A stretch of 64,000 nt of DNA, taken from contig NZ_CP018632.1 in the NCBI RefSeq assembly GCF_002215215.1, forward strand, positions 4,646,501 through 4,710,500, in the 5' to 3' direction. The position numbers and the translations under genes were made by a program. Below the pieces are notes generated by a model. It searched no databases, was not told the DNA's origin, and was given only the letters and a program-made list of their open reading frames with translations. This DNA is from Granulosicoccus antarcticus IMCC3135. GTDB taxonomy: Bacteria; Pseudomonadota; Gammaproteobacteria; Granulosicoccales; Granulosicoccaceae. Of the stretch, positions 42,337 through 51,626 are shown piece by piece (the stretch's first letter is position 1; each line of letters begins with the position of its first letter).

Positions 42337-45300
42337 ATGAGCGCGCAAAGGGCTCCGCAAAAGATTTTCCCGATCCGCCGCAAGTACAACAGCTGGGTCG
42401 CCAATGAATCCATGGAAGACTATGCCCTGCGCTACACGGCACGCAGCGTACGCAAGTTTTCCATCTGGCGTGTTGGCAACACCGCCTTCGGTGCTGCATC
42501 CTTTCTTGCCCTGGAAGCCATTGGTGCGGCCATGGTCCTGAACTACGGTTTCATGAACACGCTGTGGGCCATCATCGCCGTCGCCGCCATAACCTTTATG
42601 GCGGGATTGCCCATCAGTTATTATGCAGCTCGATACGGTGTCGACATGGACTTGCTCACACGCGGTGCAGGCTTTGGCTATCTGGGTTCCACCATCAGCT
42701 CGCTGGTGTATGCCTCGTTCACCATCATCTTCTTCGCTTTCGAAACAGCCATTCTTGCCGTCGCTTTGCAGATGTGGATCCCACTACCACTGTGGGCCTG
42801 GTATGTCATCTGTTCCTTGCTCATCGTACCTTTGGTGGCACGCGGCATCACACTCATCTCGCGCATACAGCTTTGGTCCCAGATACCCTGGTTAGCACTG
42901 CTGATAGCGCCATACATCGCAATTGCCTGGAAAAACCCGCAGGCCTATGTGACTTTCAGTCAGTTTGCTGGCTCAGTTTCCGGCAGCGCAGACTTCGATC
43001 CGATTCTGTTCGCATCGGCAGCAACCATTGCGTTTGCACTGTGTGTGCAGATTGGTGAACAGGTGGATTTTCTGCGGTTTCTACCAGAACGCACGCCGCA
43101 GAACCGATTTCTCTGGTGGTCAGCTGTAATATTGGCAGGGCCCGGTTGGATTCTGACAGGCGCGATGAAGATGCTGGGTGGCGCCTTCCTCGCCTTCCTC
43201 TTGCTGGAAGCTGGCAATACTGCCTCGCAGGCCATGGAGCCAACGCGTATGTACCTGCTGGGCTTCGAGCACGTCTTTGATAATCCGCGCCTGGTGCTGT
43301 TTGCAACCCTGGTGTTTGTTGTAATATCCCAAGTCAAGATCAACATAGTCAATGCCTACGCAGGATCATTGGCCTGGTCGAATTTCTTTGCCCGACTGAC
43401 CTATAGCCATCCCGGCCGTGTGGTCTGGCTGATTTTCAATTGCCTGATCGCCATTCTGGTCATAACGCTTGGTGTTTTCGAGTCACTGGAGCATGTTCTT
43501 GGACTGTACAGTACGGTGGCTGTTGCCTGGGTCGGCACCCTGGTCGCTGACCTGGTTATCAATAAGCCCTTGGGACTCAGCCCGAAAGGTATCGAGTTCA
43601 AACGCGCTCATTTGCATGACTTCAACCCGGTAGGACTGGGCTCAATGGCCCTTTCCGCCGCTATCGGGATGACAGCTCAGCTGGGCGTATGGGGAGCGAT
43701 AACAGCAGCTTTCGCACCGTTCCTCGCTCTGGGCTGTACCTTCATCTTCACGCCCTTGTTGGCCATCCTGACACGCAGTCGATACTACCTTGCAAGGACA
43801 CCGTCTATTCCCGGCAACAATGGCAAGGTATTGCGCTGCACCGTCTGTGAAAACCTGTTCGAAACCGATGACATGGCGCAATGCCCTGCCTATGGTGCGC
43901 CTATTTGTTCACTGTGCTGCACTCTGGAATCTCGCTGTCATGATTTGTGTAAAGACCCCGCGCCCATCATGCAGCACACGCACAGAGTACTCTCGGCTAT
44001 TCTGCCCAACAGTGCCGCTCACCTGGTAAACAGGCGTGTTGGCAGCTACCTGTTCGTACTGCTTGCACAAAGCATCGTGCTGGGCTCTATCATCGGCCTT
44101 GTCTACCTGCAATCACTAGCAACGATGGGCACTGACAGTAACCGTGAGCAACTGGATAGCCTGTTCTTCGAGATCGCCGTTATTCTATTGATCCTGGTCA
44201 CTATTTCGAGCTGGTGGACTGTACTGGGCAAGGAAGGTCGACGAATGGCTCAGGATGAACTCAACCGTCAGAACGAACTGCTGATTCAGGAAAGTGAGGC
44301 TCATCGCCTGACAGATTCTGCCTTGCAGAAAGCAAAGGAGTTGGCCGAGCAAGCCAATCAGGCCAAGTCCAGTTATGTTGCCGGCATGTCGCACGAGTTA
44401 CGCTCACCACTGAACGGAATTCTTGGCTACTCACAGATTCTCTTGCATGACGAGAGCCTGAGTGACAAACAGCGCAGCGCTGTACAGATAATTCATCGTA
44501 GTGGCGAACATCAGCTCGACCTGATAAACGAACTGCTTGATCTTGCTCGTATCGAAGCCGATCGTGTTCGACTGGAACCTGCACCGTTGCCATTGGACGA
44601 ATTCTTCAAGGAAGTGTTGCAGATGATTCGTCCACTGGCTGAGGCGAAGGATTTGCAACTGAATCATGCTTGCCAGGGAATCATGCCGGACTTCGTGCAC
44701 GCCGATGCCAAGCGAATGCGTCAGATACTGATAAACCTGTTGAGCAATGCCGTGCGATTCACCGATGCAGGACGCATTACACTGGCCGTAGCATTCACAG
44801 ATAACGAGCTTGTTATCAGCGTTCAAGATACCGGCATTGGCATTTCGTTGCACGACAAAGTGCGGATTTTCGAGCCCTTCGAACGGGGTTCTGCTGGCCG
44901 ACAACGGGGTGAACCAGGCGCTGGATTAGGATTGACAATCACGGAGAAATTAGTCTCCCTGATGAAAGGTCGTCTGACGTTGCACAGTGAACCAAATCAG
45001 GGCAGTACGTTCAAGGTGTTCCTGCCTTTAATACATGCCAAGCCACCATCTCCAAATGAAGCCCCCGAACGTGAGGTCATAGGTCACAGCGGCTCTCCGC
45101 GCAGATTACTGGTGGTGGACGATCAGGCAGTACAGCGTCATATGCTGATTGGCATGCTTACCCCCTTGGGATTCAGCGTACGAGAAGCTGCAAGCGGTAC
45201 CGAGTGTCTGGAACAACTCGATACTTACAGGCCAGACGCCATTTTGCTCGATCTGAGCATGGCCGGACTGGACGGATGGCAGACCGCAAGAAAAATACGC

Positions 45301-45729
45301 GCTCGAGGCATCATCAACCTCCCAATCATCATTGTTTCAGCAGATGTACTGGGTAATCACGCACAAAAAATGTCGGCTTCGCAATGCCAGGCTTTCGTGG
45401 CCAAACCCGTGCTGGAGTCTGAGCTTCGTGCCGCACTCAAGACCGAGCTTGATCTTGCCTGGATCTATAAATCCAGAGTTGTCATATTGAATAGTCAGCT
45501 TGAAACATCAAGAGCACCTCAATTGTCCTTCAACAACCAGGACCGGGATGCACTGCTGCGACTGGTTCGTATTGGCCACGCAAATGGCCTGCATGAGCTG
45601 CTTGATGAACTACTGCGCAGGGATGAGAGCCTGACTGCATCCTGCACCACTGCACGCGACTGGCTTGACAGGTTCGAACTGGACCATCTGGAAGAATTAC
45701 TACTGGAGATCGACAATGCCCACCTTTGA
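42337..45729 (+). CDS. NCS1-type transporter fused to a hybrid histidine kinase with receiver domain
   Basis: 1130 residues. Residues ~20-480 resemble an NCS1 purine/cytosine permease (YNSWVANESMEDYALRYTARS, NTAFGAASFLALEAIG, then ~12 hydrophobic segments). A Cys-rich stretch (C501, C504, C516, C524, C527, C528, C534, C538) suggests a zinc site. Two more membrane segments precede the kinase: HisKA with H686 in MSHELRSPLNG, HATPase with DTGIGIS and GAGLGL, and a receiver with phospho-acceptor D972. A ~95-residue tail follows. The transporter part probably senses, and perhaps also imports, a small nitrogen compound such as an amide or purine. The start is uncertain: 42187 or 42193 are possible, as no clear ribosome site precedes 42337. 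It overlaps the next regulator by 14 bases. Confidence 0.9.
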   Translation: MSAQRAPQKIFPIRRKYNSWVANESMEDYALRYTARSVRKFSIWRVGNTAFGAASFLALEAIGAAMVLNYGFMNTLWAIIAVAAITFMAGLPISYYAARYGVDMDLLTRGAGFGYLGSTISSLVYASFTIIFFAFETAILAVALQMWIPLPLWAWYVICSLLIVPLVARGITLISRIQLWSQIPWLALLIAPYIAIAWKNPQAYVTFSQFAGSVSGSADFDPILFASAATIAFALCVQIGEQVDFLRFLPERTPQNRFLWWSAVILAGPGWILTGAMKMLGGAFLAFLLLEAGNTASQAMEPTRMYLLGFEHVFDNPRLVLFATLVFVVISQVKINIVNAYAGSLAWSNFFARLTYSHPGRVVWLIFNCLIAILVITLGVFESLEHVLGLYSTVAVAWVGTLVADLVINKPLGLSPKGIEFKRAHLHDFNPVGLGSMALSAAIGMTAQLGVWGAITAAFAPFLALGCTFIFTPLLAILTRSRYYLARTPSIPGNNGKVLRCTVCENLFETDDMAQCPAYGAPICSLCCTLESRCHDLCKDPAPIMQHTHRVLSAILPNSAAHLVNRRVGSYLFVLLAQSIVLGSIIGLVYLQSLATMGTDSNREQLDSLFFEIAVILLILVTISSWWTVLGKEGRRMAQDELNRQNELLIQESEAHRLTDSALQKAKELAEQANQAKSSYVAGMSHELRSPLNGILGYSQILLHDESLSDKQRSAVQIIHRSGEHQLDLINELLDLARIEADRVRLEPAPLPLDEFFKEVLQMIRPLAEAKDLQLNHACQGIMPDFVHADAKRMRQILINLLSNAVRFTDAGRITLAVAFTDNELVISVQDTGIGISLHDKVRIFEPFERGSAGRQRGEPGAGLGLTITEKLVSLMKGRLTLHSEPNQGSTFKVFLPLIHAKPPSPNEAPEREVIGHSGSPRRLLVVDDQAVQRHMLIGMLTPLGFSVREAASGTECLEQLDTYRPDAILLDLSMAGLDGWQTARKIRARGIINLPIIIVSADVLGNHAQKMSASQCQAFVAKPVLESELRAALKTELDLAWIYKSRVVILNSQLETSRAPQLSFNNQDRDALLRLVRIGHANGLHELLDELLRRDESLTASCTTARDWLDRFELDHLEELLLEIDNAHL

Positions 45730-46600
45730 GTTGGACGGACTCGCAACAAAACCCGTTGTACTCGTTGTTGATGATGAGCCGGGCAGCCTGAAACTGCTGT
45801 GTGACACACTCGGCACGACTGGTTATACGGTTCTGGTGGCAAGGGACGGTGAATCCGCAATGAAGCGATTGTCACGAATCATCCCGGATGCCATTCTAAT
45901 GGATGCACTGATGCCAGGGCTTTCTGGGTTCGATACATGCCGTCAGATCAAATCTCACCCAGAGTGGATGCATATCCCCATCATTTTCATGACTGGTTTA
46001 TCCGAGACAACCCATGTTCTGGAAGGTTTTGACAGCGGTGGCGTGGACTACGTCGTCAAACCGTTACGCATTGCAGAAGTAATCGCCCGACTACGCACTC
46101 ATATTCACACTGCTCGTGAGGTCAGACTTGCTCATACAGCCATCGACCGAGCCGGCCTGTCTATCGTGCGAGTGGATGAAAAATTGCAGCGCGCCTGGTG
46201 CTCACCACATGCAATGAAGGTGATCGAAAAGCTGGGCATAGACACAAGCGCTGCATTGCTGGCTGGGTTCTGGCTTGACACCGCTCAGTCCGAACAGTGG
46301 TCAGAAATGCTGGATATCAGGGATCTGGGGGAAACTGTCAAGGGTGAAATACTACTGCTGATTTCCTGCCGAAACACCATTTCCAAAGCTGTTGCAAGAA
46401 TCGCTAACGCTGCCCTCACTCCCAGAGAAACGGAGGTACTTTCCTGGATAGCCAAAGGCAAGACAGATCGGGAGATAGGTGACATTCTCGGTATCAGCCC
46501 CCGCACCGTCAACAAGCACCTTGAGCATACCTTTACCAAACTCGGCGTGGAAACAAGGGCCGCCGCCGCCGCACTGGCAAGCCAGCAAGTCAGTGCCTGA
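45716..46600 (+). CDS. Response regulator, receiver plus LuxR-type DNA-binding domain
   Basis: 294 residues. The N-terminal receiver has the acid pair in LVVDDEPG (D19, D20) and phospho-acceptor D63 in ILMDALMPG; residues about 230-285 form a LuxR-type helix-turn-helix (LTPRETEVLSWIAKGKTDREIG, then ISPRTVNKHLEHTFTKLG). The middle ~100 residues are an unclassified linker domain. TGGAG lies 9 bases before ATG 45716, which overlaps the 3' end of the hybrid kinase gene; they are a coupled two-component pair. The likely target is the divergent fmdA promoter. Confidence 0.93.
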   Translation: MPTFELDGLATKPVVLVVDDEPGSLKLLCDTLGTTGYTVLVARDGESAMKRLSRIIPDAILMDALMPGLSGFDTCRQIKSHPEWMHIPIIFMTGLSETTHVLEGFDSGGVDYVVKPLRIAEVIARLRTHIHTAREVRLAHTAIDRAGLSIVRVDEKLQRAWCSPHAMKVIEKLGIDTSAALLAGFWLDTAQSEQWSEMLDIRDLGETVKGEILLLISCRNTISKAVARIANAALTPRETEVLSWIAKGKTDREIGDILGISPRTVNKHLEHTFTKLGVETRAAAAALASQQVSA

Positions 46601-47157
46601 CTTCACACTAACCACCCCACGGTGAGCCCCTTGGCAAGCCGTTACATCGTCACACCAGAAAACCTGATAATGCACCCGCGCAAACACTCCAACAGCAAGG
46701 TTTTCAACTCTTTTTAAAGCCATTTTTTCGCCCCATGACGGTGCGTCGAACTCGTGTGTGCAACCTTCTGGTGCATGCAAAAATTACTGTTGCCATAGGA
46801 ACCAAGACGTTCTACGCTACAGTCAGGAGACGGTAATTTACAGACTAGAACTGCACGGCTTCGACTGAAAACGGTGAATGATTCCTTGCAAAAAACCATG
46901 TTGGTTCCAGTCTGAAATACCGCCTCAAGCTCAGCCTGTCAAGTATAAAACCTACAGAAATACAAGCATGGCTCATTATTTGTAACCCGTATGAACTTGA
47001 CAACACCTCAAGGATTGGAATAACACACAACTGATATCAACTCGGACGGGCAAGCGAAATCACAGAGCAGACGACAAACTGCCAACCCGCAAGCACACCA
47101 CACTAGAGACAACTTTCACAGACTTTCAGACAAACACGTATATACCGGAGATAAGCA
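46601..47157. other. Intergenic region, no gene recognised
   Basis: 557 bases, more AT-rich than the genes around it. It includes a T-rich stretch (TCTTTTTAAAGCC around 46710) that could end the regulator transcript, and the leader of the next gene with GGAG at its end. No tRNA, repeat or convincing small frame was found. The length would allow a small RNA, but no evidence is seen. Confidence 0.5.
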
Positions 47158-48051
47158 ATGGCATTTGGTACTTTGCTGGCAGGAAATGCTGTACTTCTGG
47201 ACACTGACATACGGCATGGTGGTTTTAGAGTCAGAAATCGTGGTGGCAACAATTACGCGGCACCAGGTGCACGCGACAACGCAGTAAAGACACCGGTTGA
47301 GCTGTCTGACACATACGGACTCTGGCATCGCTCATGGTTGCAAACTCCGTCTGTTTACGATAATTCAACGCATGTCATGTGGATGCAAGCCGCTGAACTA
47401 CATGTGGACATGCGTTTGCCCGAAGGCGTTAGAGAAATGGAATCTGCAAGCTCTCTTGCGGCTCTGAACTCGTCACAATTACGATTGCTTGCCGCAGCAG
47501 ATGGCTTTGCCGGCAAAACCTCAGTCACTGACAGCATCTGTACATGGTCCCGGCGTATCAACTTCCAGGGCCCCTTGAAAGGCATGGATGTGGGAGAGCT
47601 TAAACAGACGACTGAAGGCCTGCTGGAAACCGGTCTGTATGCCAACTACAATGAACTCTGGCAACATGTGGACAATGAAAAACCGCAGGAACGCCTTCTG
47701 TCAGACAACCATGGCAGAACCATCGTGATCTTGTGGACAGAGACACAATTTGCACTGGGTCGAGGCTGGTCCGGTAGAATCGACCACAATCGTTCTCTGC
47801 GTGAACATGTAGATTTTGCCTTGGGTCGTCAGGATCAGGCGGCCCTGGCACGTGCTTTTGATCAGGAATTCTGCTTCGGTCAAATTGAAGACGGACGCGG
47901 TATTGTCGAGCATTCAACTCAACCCATGCGACGTGGCACTTCTGTATTTGATGCTACAGAGTTGTTTTCTGGTGCTGCGAGTATCGAATTCAGCCTGGTA
48001 GATTTTTTTGGAGAATCAACAAAGGTGAAATTCAAGTCGTCGAGGCGTTAA
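47158..48051 (+). CDS. Conserved-looking protein of unknown function (possibly HRI1-like)
   Basis: 297 residues, soluble, no signal peptide. Motif-like stretches include YGLWHRSWLQTPSVYD, MQAAELHVDMRLPEG, CTWSRRINFQGPLKGMDVG and LLETGLYANYNELWQ. The WxR/DxR and CxWxRxIxFQ pattern faintly recalls the HRI1-like family seen in fungi and some bacteria, but I could not confirm this. GGAG lies 8 bases upstream. It stands alone after a long intergenic region and converges with the RraA-like gene. Confidence 0.7.
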   Translation: MAFGTLLAGNAVLLDTDIRHGGFRVRNRGGNNYAAPGARDNAVKTPVELSDTYGLWHRSWLQTPSVYDNSTHVMWMQAAELHVDMRLPEGVREMESASSLAALNSSQLRLLAAADGFAGKTSVTDSICTWSRRINFQGPLKGMDVGELKQTTEGLLETGLYANYNELWQHVDNEKPQERLLSDNHGRTIVILWTETQFALGRGWSGRIDHNRSLREHVDFALGRQDQAALARAFDQEFCFGQIEDGRGIVEHSTQPMRRGTSVFDATELFSGAASIEFSLVDFFGESTKVKFKSSRR

Positions 48052-48073
48052 CAGTCCATCGTTATCGCTGATT

Positions 48074-48784
48074 TCAGGTACGTGATGCCTCAAATTCGCG
48101 CCAGGCCTTCTCAAGCTTTTCAATATTGAATCCTGGCTCACGCGCAGGCCCCAGAATCAGATGCTCACTACCCTGCATCTTGAGGATGGCGGCTTCCAGC
48201 TCCGCAATGACCTCAGTTGGTATGACCAAGGCGCCGTGACGATCTGCATGCACCAGATCACCGGTGGCAACCGTGATACCCATTACTTGCACAGGAATAC
48301 CAATTTCTCGCACATGCACAAAGGCGTGACTTGGACCAATGGAACCTGCCACCACCGGGAAGCCTGCTTGCAGATCACCCAGATCCCGCATGACCCCATT
48401 GGTTAAAGCACCATTGAGACCCAGCCCCTTGTGCACGGTGGTATGCACCTCTCCCCACCAGGCACTGACACAATGTGGGTAATCCATATCCTCGATCACG
48501 GCGATGGCAGGCCGTGGTCCGTCTGCCATATGCCGGAAGTAATTCAGCCGTCGTTCGCGAATCACCTCTTTGGACTCGACAGGTGCCTCGAGCCCTGCGA
48601 TTCTGGCGGTGCGCGCAAAGCCGACCATGGCTGGCGCTAGCGGGTCTGAGGCCTGCATCGTCCCCTTGGTGTATTGATTAAAGCCTCGCTTGCCCTGCGC
48701 TACCTCTATGGCATTGCAGACAGTGGGCGTATCAACTTTTTGCAATAACGCCAGTAAGCTGGGCGACAAGCTGTGTTCTGACAT
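48074..48784 (-). CDS. RraA-family protein (aldolase/decarboxylase-like)
   Basis: 236 residues with the RraA fold: TPTVCNAIEVAQGKRG, GEVHTTVHKGLGLNGALTNGVMRD (in two segments), and VATGDLVHADRHGALVIP. Related proteins include 4-hydroxy-4-methyl-2-oxoglutarate aldolases (with GxGGxxxDxxRD and a metal) and RNase E regulators; the NGALTNGVMRDLGDL segment keeps the metal-binding R-D pair. Its place at the end of a catabolic operon favours an enzyme that cleaves or decarboxylates a 2-oxo acid. Start ATG 48784, 33 bases after the hydrolase gene. Confidence 0.82.
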   Translation of the reverse strand: MSEHSLSPSLLALLQKVDTPTVCNAIEVAQGKRGFNQYTKGTMQASDPLAPAMVGFARTARIAGLEAPVESKEVIRERRLNYFRHMADGPRPAIAVIEDMDYPHCVSAWWGEVHTTVHKGLGLNGALTNGVMRDLGDLQAGFPVVAGSIGPSHAFVHVREIGIPVQVMGITVATGDLVHADRHGALVIPTEVIAELEAAILKMQGSEHLILGPAREPGFNIEKLEKAWREFEASRT

Positions 48785-48817
48785 GACTTGAATCCGGGTT
48801 AGGTTGGTTGATAGAGG

Positions 48818-49525
48818 TTAATGTTGATAGTCACAGGCCTGCAACCAGGCTTGCAGATGGGCATTGGTTTCAGCCGGTTGCTCCAGCACGGGCAAGTGCC
48901 CTGCGTCAGCAACAATGGCAAGGGAGGAGTGGGACACCAGCTCGTGCATCAGGCGGTGTCTTTCAGGTGGGCACAGCCGGTCCTGATCACCACACAGTAT
49001 CAAGGTGGGAACCCTGACCGATCGTAGCGTTGCACTCTGATCAGGCCGCTCCCGCAGCGCCAGGGATTGCCGGATGAAGACATCACTCCCCAGCTCCTGC
49101 GCCATCTGCGCACACAGATCCAGAATCTCTGCCTTGTTGTGATTATCGGCCAGATAGTTAGGCTTCATCTCGTCACGCATCACCTCCAGCAACCGACCCT
49201 GCCTGACCTTTTCCATCTGCGGAGTACGTACCTGCTTGACCTGATCCAGCTCTGCCAACGGGTTGGTGTCCAGCAGTGCCAGCCCGCGCACCCGCAGCGG
49301 TGCCTGGCGCTGCACTTCCATGGCCACAATGCCGCCCATGCTAAGACCGCATAGTGCAAACTCGGAAGGTGCGTGCCGCAAAACCTGTTCTGCCAGGCTC
49401 TGCACATCTGAGTGCTCGCTCAAGGGACTGAACTGGACGGCACGTTCGTTTGAGAATTGCGCTATCTGATGGTGGTACATCCGGGCATTGCACATCATGC
49501 CCGGCAATAGCAGCAGAGGAATCAA
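48818..49525 (-). CDS. Alpha/beta hydrolase
   Basis: 235 residues. The nucleophile elbow is GLSMGG near residue 60, with the acid in DQDRLCPPERH and the histidine in ADAGHLPVLEQP. The oxyanion region is LLLLPGMMCNARMY. It is probably an esterase, lactonase or C-C hydrolase of the pathway. It starts with TTG at 49525, overlapping the MetE-like gene's stop by 4 bases (TTGA). The substrate is not predictable from sequence. Confidence 0.85.
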   Translation of the reverse strand: MIPLLLLPGMMCNARMYHHQIAQFSNERAVQFSPLSEHSDVQSLAEQVLRHAPSEFALCGLSMGGIVAMEVQRQAPLRVRGLALLDTNPLAELDQVKQVRTPQMEKVRQGRLLEVMRDEMKPNYLADNHNKAEILDLCAQMAQELGSDVFIRQSLALRERPDQSATLRSVRVPTLILCGDQDRLCPPERHRLMHELVSHSSLAIVADAGHLPVLEQPAETNAHLQAWLQACDYQH

Positions 49526-50655
49526 ACAGCTGATCTCGCCAGCGCTGCGCCTTCTGCCAGAGAGGCCAGTTTGGCGTAGGCAATATCCGTATCAACCGCA
49601 CCAAAACCTGCAAAGGTACCAAAGCCGCAATCTGAGCCTGCCTGTACCCGCTCAGCACCCACGATATTGACAAACCGTGTCAGCCGTTCGGCAACCAGTT
49701 GCGGATGCTCAACGAAGTTGGTGGTGGTATCAACCACCCCGGGAATCAGAATCTTGTCATCCGGAATTTCGCGGCTTCTATCGCGAAACACGGTCCACTC
49801 ATGTGCATGCCGGGGGTTCGAAGTTTCGAATAACAGATGCTGGGCGCGCGTTTTCATCAGAACGGGAAAGACCGTTGCCATATCCACATCGCACACATGC
49901 GGGCCTTCGTAATTGCCCCAACAGATATGTACACGTACCCTGGCAGGATCAATATCGCTCAGCGCATGGTTGAGTGCCTCGACGTGTTGATGGGCAATCT
50001 TGACGAATTCTGCATCACTCAGATCACTGAACAACATATGCCGCGACAAGGCCAGATCCGGACAATCCAGCTGCAATATCAGCCCAGCATCAACAATGGT
50101 CTCGTATTCGGCCTTCATGGCGTCGGCCAGCACTCCCAGGTATCGCTCACGGCTGGGGTAGAAACTGTTCTGCAAAAACAAAGAGATGACGCCCGGCGAT
50201 GCCGCGTTCATGAAACCAGCCTCGGCGCCATGCTCTGCCATACCCGCCTTGAGGTTGGCAATATCCTTTTCCAGCTCTCCCTGGCCTTTGGATACCACTT
50301 CACCGGTACACATGGGCCGGGCATATTGCGGGGTGCCTCCTTCATTGGCCAGTCGCTCCAGAAAACCTGGGAACAGCTTCAGATCAGCCGGTGCATTGCG
50401 TTCGCTATCGCCAGAAAAGCCGGTGTAGCGATCCTTGACGTAGGTGGCGTAGCTGATCTTGCTGGTCTCACCATCAGAGACGATATCCACCCCGGCGTCT
50501 ACTTGCCGTTTAACCGTTGCCGATACCGCACGCGTCATGCAGTCGTCAAATCCGGCCTGGTCAAATTCTTCCTCACGCTCGCGCGCGAATATATAATCCA
50601 CAACACTCTGCCGGCGTGGCAAGGAGCCTACGTGCGTGACCGGTATCTTTTTCAT
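49522..50655 (-). CDS. MetE C-terminal-domain-like zinc protein
   Basis: 377 residues of the cobalamin-independent methionine synthase II fold, without the N-terminal half of MetE. THVGSLPR at residues 7-14 and zinc-ligand positions H243 and C245 (VHICWGN), E277 (LLFETSN) and C343 (GSDCGFGT) are kept. Family members do thiol-methyl transfer or, in epoxyalkane:CoM transferase, thiol attack on an epoxide. In this operon it probably acts on a catabolic intermediate, not in methionine synthesis. Its ATG overlaps the cupin gene's stop (ATGA, 50652-50655). Confidence 0.85.
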   Translation of the reverse strand: MKKIPVTHVGSLPRRQSVVDYIFAREREEEFDQAGFDDCMTRAVSATVKRQVDAGVDIVSDGETSKISYATYVKDRYTGFSGDSERNAPADLKLFPGFLERLANEGGTPQYARPMCTGEVVSKGQGELEKDIANLKAGMAEHGAEAGFMNAASPGVISLFLQNSFYPSRERYLGVLADAMKAEYETIVDAGLILQLDCPDLALSRHMLFSDLSDAEFVKIAHQHVEALNHALSDIDPARVRVHICWGNYEGPHVCDVDMATVFPVLMKTRAQHLLFETSNPRHAHEWTVFRDRSREIPDDKILIPGVVDTTTNFVEHPQLVAERLTRFVNIVGAERVQAGSDCGFGTFAGFGAVDTDIAYAKLASLAEGAALARSAV

Positions 50656-51620
50656 GAGAAGTCCTTTGTCAGCCCGGCCTGATCATCGGTATTGCGGACG
50701 CGATACAGGCTCGCCTCACCGCTCATGCTGGGCTCCAGCGCATGCAACAGGCCCGGTGGCACTGCACAGGTATCACCCGGATTGAGCACACAGCTACCAC
50801 CTTCCCAGCCCAGGCGCCAATGGCCTCGCATCACCATCAGTATCTCGTGACGCTCACTGCTGTAAAGACCCGTATCCAGAGAATTGCGACTGATAAAATC
50901 CACCTCGAAGCCCGGACGATCCTTGATCAAAGCCTGGTCGCCAATGACATTGCAAGGAGCCTTGGCCGACAACGCCATCATGTCGTGATAGCGGGCGACG
51001 TAGTGGCTGACCACTTCTTGCACCGTCGGCTCCTTGATCTGCGCCAACTGCTCATCATTCAACACTGGCATGGCCTGCACGCCTTCAGGCAATAACTGAC
51101 CCTGCTTGCTGTCATACAGCACACCGTTGTCACCCAGAATCAGGCCATGGGCACTGGCCTCCTGGATCACCTGCGGTGCCCAGACCACACCACCACCGGC
51201 ATCGTCACCGCCCAGCACCGCCATGATCATGCCGTAGTCGGTGCCCACGTTTTCAAAGCCGCGAAAAATACCGGTCGGGATATTGAAGATATCGCCTTCT
51301 TGCAGAATCACCTCACCGGCGGTGCCACTACGTCCCCAGAAAAAACGCCAGCGGCCCTTGAGTACAAAAAACACCTCGGCGGTGCGGTGCGTATGCAAGG
51401 AGTTGCGGCATTTGGGCGGCTGTCCGGCAGCACCAATGTTGAAGCCGGGCGTCTCCTTGATGTGTACATGCTGATCGGCACTCTCGGAGACACCGCCACC
51501 GATGATGGTGAAGTTCTCTTTCTGATCCGAGCCTGGTGTGTGGGCATCGATGAATGCGGTACGGCAGGGTTGCAGATCCCCGTAACGAACAATTCGCGCT
51601 TCCATTTGTGCAGGTGTCAT
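50652..51620 (-). CDS. Cupin-domain protein with two cupin modules
   Basis: 322 residues. The first cupin (CRNSLHTHRTAEVFFVLKGRWRFFWG in segments) has a His-rich metal motif, HTHRTAEVFF, and GDIFNIPTGIFRGFENVG; the second (SSERHEILMVMRGHWRLGW, LNPGDTCAVPPGLLHALEP) repeats it. It may be a dioxygenase, isomerase or binding protein of the pathway. ATG at 51620 is preferred to TTG at 51626. It sits 6 bases after a SnoaL-like gene and overlaps the MetE-like gene. Confidence 0.82.
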   Translation of the reverse strand: MTPAQMEARIVRYGDLQPCRTAFIDAHTPGSDQKENFTIIGGGVSESADQHVHIKETPGFNIGAAGQPPKCRNSLHTHRTAEVFFVLKGRWRFFWGRSGTAGEVILQEGDIFNIPTGIFRGFENVGTDYGMIMAVLGGDDAGGGVVWAPQVIQEASAHGLILGDNGVLYDSKQGQLLPEGVQAMPVLNDEQLAQIKEPTVQEVVSHYVARYHDMMALSAKAPCNVIGDQALIKDRPGFEVDFISRNSLDTGLYSSERHEILMVMRGHWRLGWEGGSCVLNPGDTCAVPPGLLHALEPSMSGEASLYRVRNTDDQAGLTKDFS

Positions 51621-51626
51621 AGTCAA

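Noticed and set aside
49837-50682. 281-residue frame antisense to the MetE-like gene
   Set aside because: No recognisable domain; the opposite strand carries conserved zinc ligands.
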